NCBI RefSeq assembly: GCF_002093115.1
Contig: NZ_NAAD01000010.1
Location: 62,001 to 126,000, forward strand
Length of the DNA: 64,000 bases
Direction of reading: 5' to 3'
From: Geothermobacter hydrogeniphilus
GTDB taxonomy: Bacteria > Desulfobacterota > Desulfuromonadia > Desulfuromonadales > Geothermobacteraceae
Shown here: positions 44,217 to 52,781 of the stretch, one piece after another
Numbering within the stretch: position 1 is the stretch's first letter
How the letters are laid out: every line of letters starts with the position of its first letter
Translations under genes and position numbers: made by a program
Notes under the pieces: model-generated
The model's database searches: none
What the model saw: only the letters and a program-made list of their open reading frames with translations
Told to the model about the DNA's origin: nothing

Positions 44217-45843
44217 ACCGCAACCCCGCCAACTGTTTCCGAATCTCCTTCTCCAGCCCCGTCGACTCCTCGAACAGCCTCTCCAGATTATCGGTAAAGA
44301 CCTGCATCTTCGCCGCAAACTCCTCCGGCGTCAGATCGACATACTCGATCTTCACCTCAAAATACTGCCCGGCACTGAGCGAATAATTTTTGGCGGCAAT
44401 CTCATCGTAGCCCACCACCACCGAAAAATCCTCCACCGCCTCTTTGCTGTTGAAGGTGGCGATGATCCGGTCTTCTTCCTCGACACTCAAAACGGTTTTC
44501 TGGTTTTTGTCTTCCTTGACCTTGGTGCCGAGGTTCGAGGCATCGATCAGCACCACATCTTCAGTATTGGCGCGATCGATAAAGAGGATGGAGACATTGG
44601 TGCCGGTGGTGGCGAAGATGTTGCTCGGCATGGAGACCACCCCGGCGAGCATTTTCTCGTCCACCAGTTTTGAGCGGATCTTCTTATCGATACCCGACTG
44701 GGCAGTAATGAAGCCGGTCGGCACCACCACTGCCGCCTTGCCGCCCGGTTTGAGCGAATAGATGATGTGCTGCAGAAAGAGCTGGTAGATGGCCATCTTG
44801 TCGACGGCCTTTTTGGGCACCTTCGGCACTCCGGCAAAAAAACGGGCCTGATGCTCTCTGCTGTCCAACTGGTTGCGGAAATCGCTGAAATCCATCTTGA
44901 AGGGCGGATTACTGACAATGTAGTCGAACTTTTTCAGCGCCTTGCCGTCCCGGTGATAGGGATGCAGGATGGTGTTGCCCTGAATGATGTTGGGGATGGA
45001 GTGAACCAGATTGTTGAGGATCAGGTTGAGGCGCAACAGGCTCGACGACTTCTGCGAGATGTCCTGTGAGAAGATGCTGCAGCGCTGCTCGCCGATGGCG
45101 TGGGCCAGGTTCATCAGCAGGGTGCCGGACCCGGCCGAGGGGTCGTAGCAGCTGACATTGGCCACCTTGCCGCGCACTTCCTCCGGCACCAGAATGGCGG
45201 CCATGATCTTGGCCACGGCGTGCGGGGTGTAATACTCGGCATATTTGCCGCCGCTGTCCTTGTTGTAGTCCTTGATCAGGTACTCGAAAATAGCGGCATA
45301 GAAGTCGTATTTCTGGGTAAAGATGCGCTCGAAACTGAACTCCGCCACCTTGTTGATAATGGCGCGGCAGAAGTCGTCGCGCTTCGATTCGTCAGTGATA
45401 TATTCGCTCACCCGGTCAAACAGGGTGACCTTGGCGCCACCGTCGGTCTTGACCGCGAAGATGTCGTTGTTGGTGATGGCGATATCGCGCAGGGTGTCGT
45501 CGAACAGCTTGGCGAAATCGGGCGCGTTCTGGCGGCTGAAGAGATGTGAAATGAAATGTTCCGGTTTCAGGCGGGCGGTGTCCGGCCCCAACTGCAGTTG
45601 CAGCATCTCCAGCTCGTCGCTGCTCAGGGCACCTATGGCCTGCGCCCAGTTTTCGGCTGCAGCCAGTTTGGGATCGATGCGTTTCGCTTCAAAGGCGAAC
45701 TTGTCGTTGAGAAACTTGTAGAGAAAGACCTGGGTGATGATCTTGAACTCGTTACCGTCGTTGCCGAGACCGTAGGCAGCGCAAATCCCCTTGAGGCTGT
45801 CGATCAGTTTTCGGGTTCTTTTTTCGAATTCCTGGGTTACCAC
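44206..45843 (-). CDS. hsdM: Type I restriction system methyltransferase subunit
   Basis: Adenine-N6 DNA methyltransferase of 545 residues. An N-terminal helical domain (FKIITQVFLYKFLNDKFAFEAKRI) precedes the catalytic domain with the SAM motif DPSAGSGTLLMNLAHAIG and the catalytic NPPF (IVSNPPFKMDF). YYTPHAVAKIMAAILVP is the typical stretch before the SAM motif. The start is GTG at 45843 with CAGGAG upstream, overlapping the hsdR stop by 7 bp. It protects host DNA and forms the M2S core with hsdS. Confidence 0.95.
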   Translation of the reverse strand: MVTQEFEKRTRKLIDSLKGICAAYGLGNDGNEFKIITQVFLYKFLNDKFAFEAKRIDPKLAAAENWAQAIGALSSDELEMLQLQLGPDTARLKPEHFISHLFSRQNAPDFAKLFDDTLRDIAITNNDIFAVKTDGGAKVTLFDRVSEYITDESKRDDFCRAIINKVAEFSFERIFTQKYDFYAAIFEYLIKDYNKDSGGKYAEYYTPHAVAKIMAAILVPEEVRGKVANVSCYDPSAGSGTLLMNLAHAIGEQRCSIFSQDISQKSSSLLRLNLILNNLVHSIPNIIQGNTILHPYHRDGKALKKFDYIVSNPPFKMDFSDFRNQLDSREHQARFFAGVPKVPKKAVDKMAIYQLFLQHIIYSLKPGGKAAVVVPTGFITAQSGIDKKIRSKLVDEKMLAGVVSMPSNIFATTGTNVSILFIDRANTEDVVLIDASNLGTKVKEDKNQKTVLSVEEEDRIIATFNSKEAVEDFSVVVGYDEIAAKNYSLSAGQYFEVKIEYVDLTPEEFAAKMQVFTDNLERLFEESTGLEKEIRKQLAGLRYEY

Positions 45844-48800
45844 GTGCGTACTCCTGCTCTGTTGCCTGAGGCAAACTCATTCATATATTCGGCGACCACC
45901 AACCGGTTGATAAAGTGAGAGGCGTCGGGGTTGAGGGTGATCTTCTGCCCGTTTTTGAATTCACTGATAACCAGCGGCATCATCATGCGCTCGAAGTAGC
46001 TTTCATTGGCGAGCAGCTGGGTGTTCTGCAGCACCTGGTCATCGGCCTGTTGTTTGATGCCGGAGAGTACCTCGAAGATGCGACGTTCCGGTTCTGAAAG
46101 GGTGCCGCGCTCCAGCAGGCGTTTGTGAATGCGGGTGTACTTGGCGTCACCCTGGTACCTGGCGCGCAGCTGGTTGTTCTGCCGGTTCAACTCCTTGACC
46201 TTGTCGTAGATCTGGTTGAGCGCGCCGATGTTGGCGTTCATCTCATCCTGGGTGACTTCGTTGAGCTTTTTCTTCTTGAACAGCCGCTCCAGTTCTTCCT
46301 TCAGGGTGATGAACCTGGGGTCCTGCTGGTCGAAGTTGTCGGCCAGGGCTTCGCGGGTCCGGCGCAGAGTATTCTTCAGCTTGTCCGCCAGCACCAGCTC
46401 TTCTTCTCCCACCTTGGTGAACATGAACAGCACCTCTTCGAGGGCGACATTGAGCAGGTTGCTGGTATCGGCGCTGTTTTCGATGTTTTCCTTGAGGTTC
46501 AGCAGGTCGAGGTGATTGCAGGTTTCACGGTAGAGCTGGTTGAGCTTCTGAAAATCAAGCTGCTGCAGAAACTCATATTCACCCTGCAGGCGGATCAGGT
46601 TATAGAGACTGCGGGCATCACCCAGAGCCTTTTTCAGTGCCAGTACCGTGGCGCGGTCCTGGATCTGGCTGATCTGCCGGGAGAATTCTTCGGCATTTTC
46701 GGTGTCGAAGCGGAACAGCACATCCTTGATCTGCTCGATTTCGCCCTGGATCTCCTCGGCGGACTTGAACAGGTGGGAGTAGTGCTCCATCTCGTCGCCC
46801 AGTTCTTCATTGAGCTCTTTCAGATAACGCTGGTTCGTTTCTTCAAATTCTTTGCTGATGTCGGCAAAGTCAACCACATAGCCGTAACGGAAATCTCCGT
46901 AGGGGCGGTTGACCCGGGTCAGAGCCTGGAGCAGGTTGTGTTTGCGGATCACCCGACCCAGATAGAGCTTTTTCAGCCTGCTGGCATCAAAACCGGTGAG
47001 CAGCATGTTGTAGACGAACAGCAGGTCGATCTTGCCGGTCTTGAAATCCTCCACCCAGTCTTTGCGCTCTTCTTTATTGCCGACATCGTGCAGGATCAGG
47101 GCGCCGCTGTTGATTTTGTTTGTCTGTTTTCGTCGGGCTGCATAGGGGGATTCGGACTCCGCGGCCAGCGGCAGCTCAGCGAATGCGTTATCAGCCTTGC
47201 GGGGCTTCAATGCGCCAATTTCCGCAGCGAGGCGAGCCTGGAAAATTTCAAACATCTGCCGGGCCTGCTCGGCACTGTCGCAGATAACCATACCGCCGAT
47301 AGTGGCGTCGTTCAGTGCCCCCCGGCTTTTTTCAAAATCATCGATAATGTAGTCGAGCATCGGCTCGACAAAACGCGGATGCGCATAGATGAGCTTGCGG
47401 TCGATGTCGCCCTGTTGCAGCTCCACCGCCGCCAGCGCTTCCTGCAGAGAGAGCTTGTAGTTGGTGGCGATCTCTTCGCGGATCAGGCGCAGGGTATACC
47501 CGTCGGCGATGGAGGCGTTGTAGTAATACTTGTGGATGTAATCGCCGAACAGGACGCGGGAGTTGTAGTCATCCCCCAACAGCGGGGTGCCGGTCAGACC
47601 GATCTTGATGGCGTTCGGATCGGACTGGCTGAGATTGGCGAGAAAGCTGCCCCTGGGGTTGTAGCTCCGGTGGACCTCATCGAGAAAATAGACCCGCTGA
47701 ATGCTGACATCGTAATCCTCGGTGCGCATCACATCCGGGTCGTCCTTGAACTTCTGAATATTGACTACGGTGATCTCCGGCTTGCCGGAGTGGTTGTGCA
47801 GGGCCTGGGTTGCCTTGATGTCGCGGGCGAAGTCCGCGCGGGTGTCGATGGTGTGGACCGTCAACCCCCGGCTGGAAAACTCCCGCTGGGCCTGAATGAG
47901 CAGGTCGATCCGGTCGACGATGAAGTAGAACTTGGGGATGATGCCCCGCTTCTGAAAATAGTCGGTCAGGAAGCGGACATTGTAGTAGGCCAGCGCGGTC
48001 TTGCCACTGCCCTGGGTGTGCCAGATGATCCCCTTGCGGATGCCTGCATCCAACGTTTTTTCAATCGCCCTGGTGGCGAAGAGTTGGGGATAACGCATGA
48101 CATGTTTCTGCAGACCGTCGGCTTCATCCACATAGGCCAGGGCGTATTGCAGCAGGAACGACAGGCGATCCCGGCTGAACAGGGAGGTACAGATGCGGTT
48201 GGTCGGCGTGTCCGGCGACTTGTTGCTGAGAAACTCCGGGCTGTGCTTGATGACGGTCAGGTTGTTGTCGCGCAGGATCTCGTCTTCGATCGCGTCGTTC
48301 TCGTCGGCCAGCAGGTTGGCGAGGCTTTGCTCTTCCTCTTCACGGAAGTAATTGAAGATCGGCGCGTCATAGGAGGGGCTGGCATAAAAGGCCCCCTCGA
48401 TGGGCTGCGGCGAGCTGTCGTCGTACTCCATATTGTTGGAGAAGATCATCAGCTGGGTGATATTGATAAAGCGACGGAAACGGGGATTGCGACAGCGGGT
48501 GATGATGCGGTTGCGCTCGGCCAGAATGCCTTCACGGTTGTTGGGCTTCTTGACCTCGATGAAGACCAACGGCATACCGTTGATGAGCAGGGTGATATCG
48601 GGTCGAAACTCGTCATCGCCATTCTTGCAGGGTAGCTCGGTGACGACATGGAAGCTGTTGTTTGAGAAATCGGCAAAGTCGATCAGCCGGGTTCCTGACC
48701 GTTCGGTGAGCTTTTCGTAGAAGGCCCTGCCTAGGTCTTCGTTTTCCAGCGAGAGCTTGACGTCAGTCAGCAATCGCTCAATGTCGTCGGCGTCAAGGTC

Positions 48801-48956
48801 GGGGTTGATTCGGGCGACAGCCTTTCGGAATACGTCCGGGAAGATATTGGTATCTTCATCCCAGAGCGCCTTCTTGAGGGAAAGGTACTGGTAGCCAAGG
48901 CGGACCAGATGCAGAATGCAGGGAATTTTTACGCGTGAGTCTTCACTGAATATCAT
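45837..48956 (-). CDS. hsdR: Type I restriction system endonuclease/translocase subunit
   Basis: Restriction and translocation subunit of 1039 residues. The N-terminal nuclease domain shows the PD-(D/E)xK motif in FRPDITLLINGMPLVFIEVKKPN. The motor domain has Walker A HTQGSGKTALAYYNVRFL, a DEVH box in YFLDEVHRSYNPRGSF, LTGTPLLGDDY (motif III) and the second RecA domain with LLTGFDASRLKKLYLGRVIRKHNLLQALTRVNRP (motifs V-VI). A long helical C-terminal region binds the methylase core. Length is typical. It is the second gene of the block, 22 bp after the Mrr-type gene. Confidence 0.96.
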   Translation of the reverse strand: MIFSEDSRVKIPCILHLVRLGYQYLSLKKALWDEDTNIFPDVFRKAVARINPDLDADDIERLLTDVKLSLENEDLGRAFYEKLTERSGTRLIDFADFSNNSFHVVTELPCKNGDDEFRPDITLLINGMPLVFIEVKKPNNREGILAERNRIITRCRNPRFRRFINITQLMIFSNNMEYDDSSPQPIEGAFYASPSYDAPIFNYFREEEEQSLANLLADENDAIEDEILRDNNLTVIKHSPEFLSNKSPDTPTNRICTSLFSRDRLSFLLQYALAYVDEADGLQKHVMRYPQLFATRAIEKTLDAGIRKGIIWHTQGSGKTALAYYNVRFLTDYFQKRGIIPKFYFIVDRIDLLIQAQREFSSRGLTVHTIDTRADFARDIKATQALHNHSGKPEITVVNIQKFKDDPDVMRTEDYDVSIQRVYFLDEVHRSYNPRGSFLANLSQSDPNAIKIGLTGTPLLGDDYNSRVLFGDYIHKYYYNASIADGYTLRLIREEIATNYKLSLQEALAAVELQQGDIDRKLIYAHPRFVEPMLDYIIDDFEKSRGALNDATIGGMVICDSAEQARQMFEIFQARLAAEIGALKPRKADNAFAELPLAAESESPYAARRKQTNKINSGALILHDVGNKEERKDWVEDFKTGKIDLLFVYNMLLTGFDASRLKKLYLGRVIRKHNLLQALTRVNRPYGDFRYGYVVDFADISKEFEETNQRYLKELNEELGDEMEHYSHLFKSAEEIQGEIEQIKDVLFRFDTENAEEFSRQISQIQDRATVLALKKALGDARSLYNLIRLQGEYEFLQQLDFQKLNQLYRETCNHLDLLNLKENIENSADTSNLLNVALEEVLFMFTKVGEEELVLADKLKNTLRRTREALADNFDQQDPRFITLKEELERLFKKKKLNEVTQDEMNANIGALNQIYDKVKELNRQNNQLRARYQGDAKYTRIHKRLLERGTLSEPERRIFEVLSGIKQQADDQVLQNTQLLANESYFERMMMPLVISEFKNGQKITLNPDASHFINRLVVAEYMNEFASGNRAGVRTW

Positions 48957-48978
48957 TCGACCTGTTCCCCCTCAAAAG

Positions 48979-49893
48979 CTACTCATCCCCAAAATAATCC
49001 GAATCGACCCGCTTGATCTCGTAAATCGCAGTTGTTGTCACGCCGAGCCCAAAGTCAATCATCAGCTCGGCCAGTTCCACCCCATCGATCAGCACGACCT
49101 TGGGGTCGATATTCCTGACATAGTCCCGGGCCTCACTGGAGTAACTTCCGGTGGTGATAAAAACCCCCTTGCGGGCGCGCTTGCCGTGCAGGGCTCCGAC
49201 AAACTTCTGGATTTCAGGACGCCCCACGGTCCCCTCCCAGCGTTTGGCCTGGAGGTAGATGATGTCGAGCCCGAGTCGGTCTTCGTTGATGATGCCGTCA
49301 ATCCCTTCATCGCCACTTCTGCCAAGGGCCTTGCCGGCCTCCTTGCGGGAACCTCCATAACCCATTTTGACCAGCAGTTCGACCACCAGTCGCTCAAAGA
49401 ACGAGGGTGGTGCTGCCTTGATCCGGTTCAGCAGGTCGGCGGCCAGATCGCTGCGAATCTGTTGGTGGGCTGATTCCAGCATCTCCTCAGGGGTTGCGCT
49501 CTCGGAGTCCTCTCCAACAACCCTTGACTTGTCTTCGTCAGCCTTCTTTCCAGCTGTACGGAATTTTACGAACTCGGGGAAACGATCAAGCAGTTTGGTG
49601 TCGATGCCGGTGGGATTCTCCGCAAGAACCTGTCGACCGCGGTCGGTAATCTGGAAGTGGGCGCGGCGCGGGGCATTCAGTAAGCCCGCCTGCAGCAGGT
49701 AAGTCTTGGCCCAGGCAATGCGATTGTCGAATACCGGTTGACGTCCGCTGGGGAGCAGTTCTTCACGTTCTTCGTTGGTCAGTTCCAGATTCGCAGCGAT
49801 TTGTTCTCGTGCATCACGGATGGCGTGTACCTTCCCGTCGGAAGCGAGAACGAGCAAAGGTAACATCAAGGCCTGGTAATCCGGAATGGTCAT
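48979..49893 (-). CDS. mrr: Mrr-type restriction endonuclease
   Basis: Protein of 304 residues. An N-terminal winged-helix domain (IPDYQALMLPLLVLASDGKVHAIRDAREQIAANLELTNEEREELLPSGRQPVFDNRIAWAKTYLLQAGLL) is the Mrr N-terminal domain. After a charged linker comes the Mrr catalytic domain: FFERLVVELLVKMGYGGSRKEAGKALGRSGDEGIDGIINEDRLGLDIIYLQAKRWEGTVGRPEIQKFVGAL, with the Asp of GIDGII and the QAK of the nuclease core. Mrr enzymes cut methylated DNA, so its own host methylation by hsdM must be tolerated. The ATG at 49893 has GGGGGG upstream. First gene of the block. Confidence 0.92.
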   Translation of the reverse strand: MTIPDYQALMLPLLVLASDGKVHAIRDAREQIAANLELTNEEREELLPSGRQPVFDNRIAWAKTYLLQAGLLNAPRRAHFQITDRGRQVLAENPTGIDTKLLDRFPEFVKFRTAGKKADEDKSRVVGEDSESATPEEMLESAHQQIRSDLAADLLNRIKAAPPSFFERLVVELLVKMGYGGSRKEAGKALGRSGDEGIDGIINEDRLGLDIIYLQAKRWEGTVGRPEIQKFVGALHGKRARKGVFITTGSYSSEARDYVRNIDPKVVLIDGVELAELMIDFGLGVTTTAIYEIKRVDSDYFGDE

Positions 49894-50027
49894 GATCCCC
49901 CCTAAGGTCATGAAAAAACAGACGAACTGAACACCGGACAGGGTAGCACCTTTCTCTCGATTCCCCAAAAGAAAACAGCCCGGTTCGTATCAGGGGACTG
50001 GAGGCAGGGTCAAACCGGAGGCAGATC

Positions 50028-50195
50028 TTGAATAAAAAGAAACTGACAATTCAAGACCGCAAAATGTTATCCGGTTTTACCTGTAACACAAACGGTCGTC
50101 TGACGGTGAAGAAGAGGGAAACACATTTCGAGTTTCTGACCGATGATGAGGTCGGCATGGAAAACGCCGCCCTGGAAGGATACGCAAGGGGCTGA
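50028..50195 (+). CDS. Small hypothetical protein, 55 residues
   Basis: An open frame starting with TTG behind CCGGAGGC reads LNKKKLTIQDRKMLSGFTCN and ends in VGMENAALEGYARG. A GGAGG ribosome binding site at a good distance and a non-repetitive composition support it. An internal ATG at codon 13 is the alternative start. No family is recognised. It lies alone between the defence block and a terminator-like hairpin. Confidence 0.4.
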   Translation: MNKKKLTIQDRKMLSGFTCNTNGRLTVKKRETHFEFLTDDEVGMENAALEGYARG

Positions 50196-50238
50196 GATGC
50201 AACCCGTCCCCTCATTTCACGCAGAGAAAAGCATAAGA

Positions 50239-50274
50239 CCTTTTTGGGATTTTCAAACCCAAAAAGGGTTTTCT
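50239..50274. terminator. Hairpin with T tail, possibly bidirectional
   Basis: CCTTTTTGGG pairs with CCCAAAAAGG around a 9-base A/T loop, followed by GTTTTCTCTCC on the + strand. It lies between the small open frame and the efpL 3' end. A dispersed repeat (CTCTGCCTCTCTCCGCCTCT at 50280-50299), also present inverted near 38135-38165, follows. Confidence 0.6.
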
Positions 50275-50342
50275 CTCCTTCTCTGCCTCTCTCCGCCTCT
50301 CCGTTGAGGGAGTTTTGCCCTTCTTGGCGGCCCAGGCTGTAT

Positions 50343-50909
50343 TTACGCCCGCGAGACGAACCGGCACTCGCGGGTATCGACCTTGATCTTGTCCCCCGCT
50401 TCCAGGTAGGGCGGCACCTGCAGGATCAGCCCGGTTTCCAGGGTTGCTTCCTTGGTCTGGGCGGTGGCGGTGGCATTCTTCAGCGACGGCGGCGTCTCGG
50501 TGATGGTCAGTTCAACGGTCATCGGCGGTTCGACCGACACCACCTGTTCCCGGAACACCCCGAGGACAACCTCCGCACCTTCCAGCAGGTAGCCCTTGAC
50601 CGGAGCGAAAAGGTCGGGGCCGAGTTCATACTGCTCATACGACTCCAGGTCCATGAAGGTGCCTTCTTCAGCCGCGCCGGCATAGAGAAACTGCCCTTTG
50701 CGCTTCTCGAAATCGGCCTCGTCGACCTTGTCGCCCGACTTGAAGGTTTTCTCCAGCACCTGGCCGGTCAGCAGGTTGCGATACCTGGTTTTGACCAGGG
50801 TGTTGGCGCCGCGCGCGGTCGGGCTGTGCTGACTGACATCCATCAGAACGCAGGGGGCGTCTTCGAGCTGGATCACCAGTCCCTTTTTAAAATCAGCTGT
50901 CGTGTACAT
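50343..50909 (-). CDS. efpL: Elongation factor P-like protein EfpL (YeiP type)
   Basis: Ribosome-binding protein of 188 residues with the three beta-barrel domains of EF-P. The tip loop, where EF-P has PGKGQA with the modified Lys, reads SPTARGANTLVK here, as in E. coli YeiP/EfpL (SPSARGAATL). Other YeiP-like features are YEQYELGPD in place of EF-P's usual segment and the C-terminal TETPPSLKNATATAQTKEATLETGLILQVPPYLEAGDKIKVDTRECRFVSRA. EfpL helps stalled ribosomes without needing beta-lysylation. The ATG at 50909 is preceded by AGCAGGAT. It is divergent from efp. Confidence 0.88.
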   Translation of the reverse strand: MYTTADFKKGLVIQLEDAPCVLMDVSQHSPTARGANTLVKTRYRNLLTGQVLEKTFKSGDKVDEADFEKRKGQFLYAGAAEEGTFMDLESYEQYELGPDLFAPVKGYLLEGAEVVLGVFREQVVSVEPPMTVELTITETPPSLKNATATAQTKEATLETGLILQVPPYLEAGDKIKVDTRECRFVSRA

Positions 50910-51112
50910 TGATCCTGCTTCTCCTTGTTCTCCCGGGGGACAGTCCATCCCGGTCTTATTACCGCGCCTTATATCACAAGGACCGATGCGGGCAAAGGTT
51001 TTCCGTGACAAGCCTTTATCCACTATGCTTAAATGCGATGTTTCGGCAATCCTGTACGGGCCGGCCTTTCGGCCGGCTCCCGGAAGAAGAATACCGCCCA
51101 AGGAGTTTGTTC
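50910..51112. promoter_or_regulatory. Shared upstream region of efpL and efp
   Basis: The 203-bp gap between the two divergent genes must carry both promoters; no consensus pair was certain. A GC hairpin (GGCCGGCC, TTTC, GGCCGGCT at 51060-51079) lies in the efp leader 33 bp before the ATG and could influence its expression. Confidence 0.45.
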
Positions 51113-51676
51113 ATGTACACCTGTTCCGATCTGAAAAAAGGACTGAAGATCCTCATCGACGGCGAGCCGCATGTCATCGCCCAGTTCGACTTCACCAAGC
51201 CCGGCAAGGGGCAGGCCCTCTACAAATGCAAGTTGCGCAACATGCTGACCGGCGCCCTCTTCGACCGCACCTACCGCTCCGGAGAGAGTTTCGAACCGGC
51301 CAACCTGGTCGAGCGCGACATGCAGTACCTCTACCAGGATGACAACGGCTATGTCTTCATGGACCAGAAAACCTACGACCAGACCACCATCGCCGAGGAG
51401 GTTCTCGGCGACGATCGCTATTTCCTGATCGACAACATGGAAGTCAAGGTGCTGATGTTCGGTGAACGCGGCATCGGCGTCACCCTGCCGAACTTCGTCA
51501 ACCTGCGGGTTACCCAATCCGACCCCTGGGTCAAGGGGGACACCGCCGCCGGCAACAACAAGCCGGCCACGGTCGAATCCGGCTACACCCTGCAGGTCCC
51601 CTCCTTTGTCGAGGAAGGCACCCTGATCCAGATCGACACCCGCACCGGCGAATACGTCACCCGGGTCAAGGAGTGA
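51113..51676 (+). CDS. efp: Elongation factor P
   Basis: Translation factor of 187 residues that relieves ribosome stalling at polyproline stretches. The N-terminal KOW-like domain carries the tip loop KPGKGQALYKCKLRN with the Lys that is beta-lysylated, followed by domain II (QYLYQDDNGYVFMDQKTYDQTTI) and domain III (PATVESGYTLQVPSFVEEGTLIQIDTRTGEYVTR). The ATG at 51113 follows AAGGAG. epmA starts 2 bp after its stop and an epmB-type gene is at 37058, so the modification pathway appears complete. Confidence 0.96.
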   Translation: MYTCSDLKKGLKILIDGEPHVIAQFDFTKPGKGQALYKCKLRNMLTGALFDRTYRSGESFEPANLVERDMQYLYQDDNGYVFMDQKTYDQTTIAEEVLGDDRYFLIDNMEVKVLMFGERGIGVTLPNFVNLRVTQSDPWVKGDTAAGNNKPATVESGYTLQVPSFVEEGTLIQIDTRTGEYVTRVKE

Positions 51677-51678
51677 CA

Positions 51679-52590
51679 ATGGATTTCAGCGTGGCCCTGG
51701 CCCGCAAACAGCAGACCCTGATGCAGAGGGCCCGGATCCTACAGGCGATCCGGGCCTTTTTCATCACCGACGACTTTCTCGAAGTCGAAACCCCGCAGCG
51801 CCTGCCGGGCAATGCCCCGGAGATGCATATCGACGCCGAACCCTCCGGCCCCTGGTTTCTACAGACCTCACCGGAACTCTGCATGAAACGTCTGCTGGCC
51901 GCCGGCTGTCCACGACTGTTCCAGATCAGCCGCTGCTGGCGGCAGGGAGAGCGGGGGCGCCGTCATCTGCCCGAGTTCACCCTGCTGGAATGGTACCGGG
52001 GCGGTGCCGACTACCATGCCCTGATGGAGGACTGCCGGAAGCTGCTGAGTCATCTGGTCCCGGGTGGACGACTGCAGTGGCAGGGACGGGAAATCGACCT
52101 GTCTTCCGAATGGCAGCGGCTCACCGTTGATGAGGCGTTTCGACGCTATGCCGGCTGCAGTTGCCTGGAAGCCCTGGAGCAGGACCGTTTCGACCAGCTG
52201 CTGGTGGAAAAGGTCGAACCCTGCCTCGGCCTTGAGACGCCGACCCTGCTCTGCGACTATCCTCTCCCCCTCGGCGCCCTGGCGCGCCGCAAGCCGGACG
52301 ATCCCCGCTGGGCGGAACGCTTCGAGCTCTATGTCGCCGGCATCGAACTGGCCAATGGCTTTTCCGAACTCTGTGACCCGGTCGAGCAGGTTCGCCGTTT
52401 CGCTGCGGAAGAAGAGGCCCGACGACAGGCCGGCAAACCGCCCTACCCGGTACCGACCCGGTTTCTGCGTGAACTCGGCCGGCTCGAATCAGCCGCCGGC
52501 ATCGCCCTCGGCATTGACCGGCTGGTGATGCTGCTGACAGATAAAGAGGATATCGCCGAAGTGGTGGCGTTTCCTCCCGAGGACCTGTAA
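51679..52590 (+). CDS. epmA: EF-P--lysine ligase (GenX/PoxA/YjeA)
   Basis: Truncated class II lysyl-tRNA synthetase homologue of 303 residues lacking an anticodon-binding domain. It activates (R)-beta-lysine and attaches it to EF-P. Motif 2 (LFQISRCWRQGERGRRHLPEFTLLEWY) and motif 3 (GIALGIDRLVMLLTDKEDIAEVVAFP) are clear, as are LPGNAPEMHIDAEPSGPWFLQTSPELCMKRLLAAG and the amino-acid site FELYVAGIELANGFSELCDP. AAGGAG lies just before the ATG. It is co-transcribed with efp. Confidence 0.95.
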   Translation: MDFSVALARKQQTLMQRARILQAIRAFFITDDFLEVETPQRLPGNAPEMHIDAEPSGPWFLQTSPELCMKRLLAAGCPRLFQISRCWRQGERGRRHLPEFTLLEWYRGGADYHALMEDCRKLLSHLVPGGRLQWQGREIDLSSEWQRLTVDEAFRRYAGCSCLEALEQDRFDQLLVEKVEPCLGLETPTLLCDYPLPLGALARRKPDDPRWAERFELYVAGIELANGFSELCDPVEQVRRFAAEEEARRQAGKPPYPVPTRFLRELGRLESAAGIALGIDRLVMLLTDKEDIAEVVAFPPEDL

Positions 52591-52595
52591 ACTGG

Positions 52596-52760
52596 CTAGT
52601 GTCCCGTGCGGTTAGTTGTGTCAATTAATTCTGAGTCATTTTGGTTGCGGTCAAGGCACGCCGACGCAGGCCTAGCCTGAGTTAAGCCGAGGAGGCGAAA
52701 CGCAGACCGCGGCCAAAAGGGCCTGAATTAGAAGACAGGATTAACCGCACGGGACACTAG
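52596..52760. repeat. Core-hairpin repeat with 19-bp perfect ends
   Basis: 165 bp bounded by CTAGTGTCCCGTGCGGTTA and its exact inverse TAACCGCACGGGACACTAG. The outer CTAG may be a 4-bp target duplication, since it is its own complement. The centre keeps CAAGGCAC, CTAGCCTGAGTTAAGCC and CGAAACGCAG. It lies between epmA and the GAF gene. Confidence 0.85.
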
Positions 52761-52781
52761 ATCAACGTTCCTGGAGGCATC

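Noticed and set aside
46125-48635. An 836-residue open frame on the + strand across hsdR
   Set aside because: It is antisense to the motif-rich hsdR gene, has no domains, and is a by-product of codon bias. The same holds for other long antisense frames such as 2107-3843 (asnS), 24768-26666 (hybrid kinase) and 32382-34376 (coxA).
38098-50340. Defence block as an integrative element with attachment sites
   Set aside because: No integrase and no tRNA gene is present at either edge; the direct repeats at the left edge bracket only a remnant and not the whole block.
51060-51079. GC hairpin before efp as a terminator
   Set aside because: There is no T run after it and no gene upstream on the same strand that would need termination.
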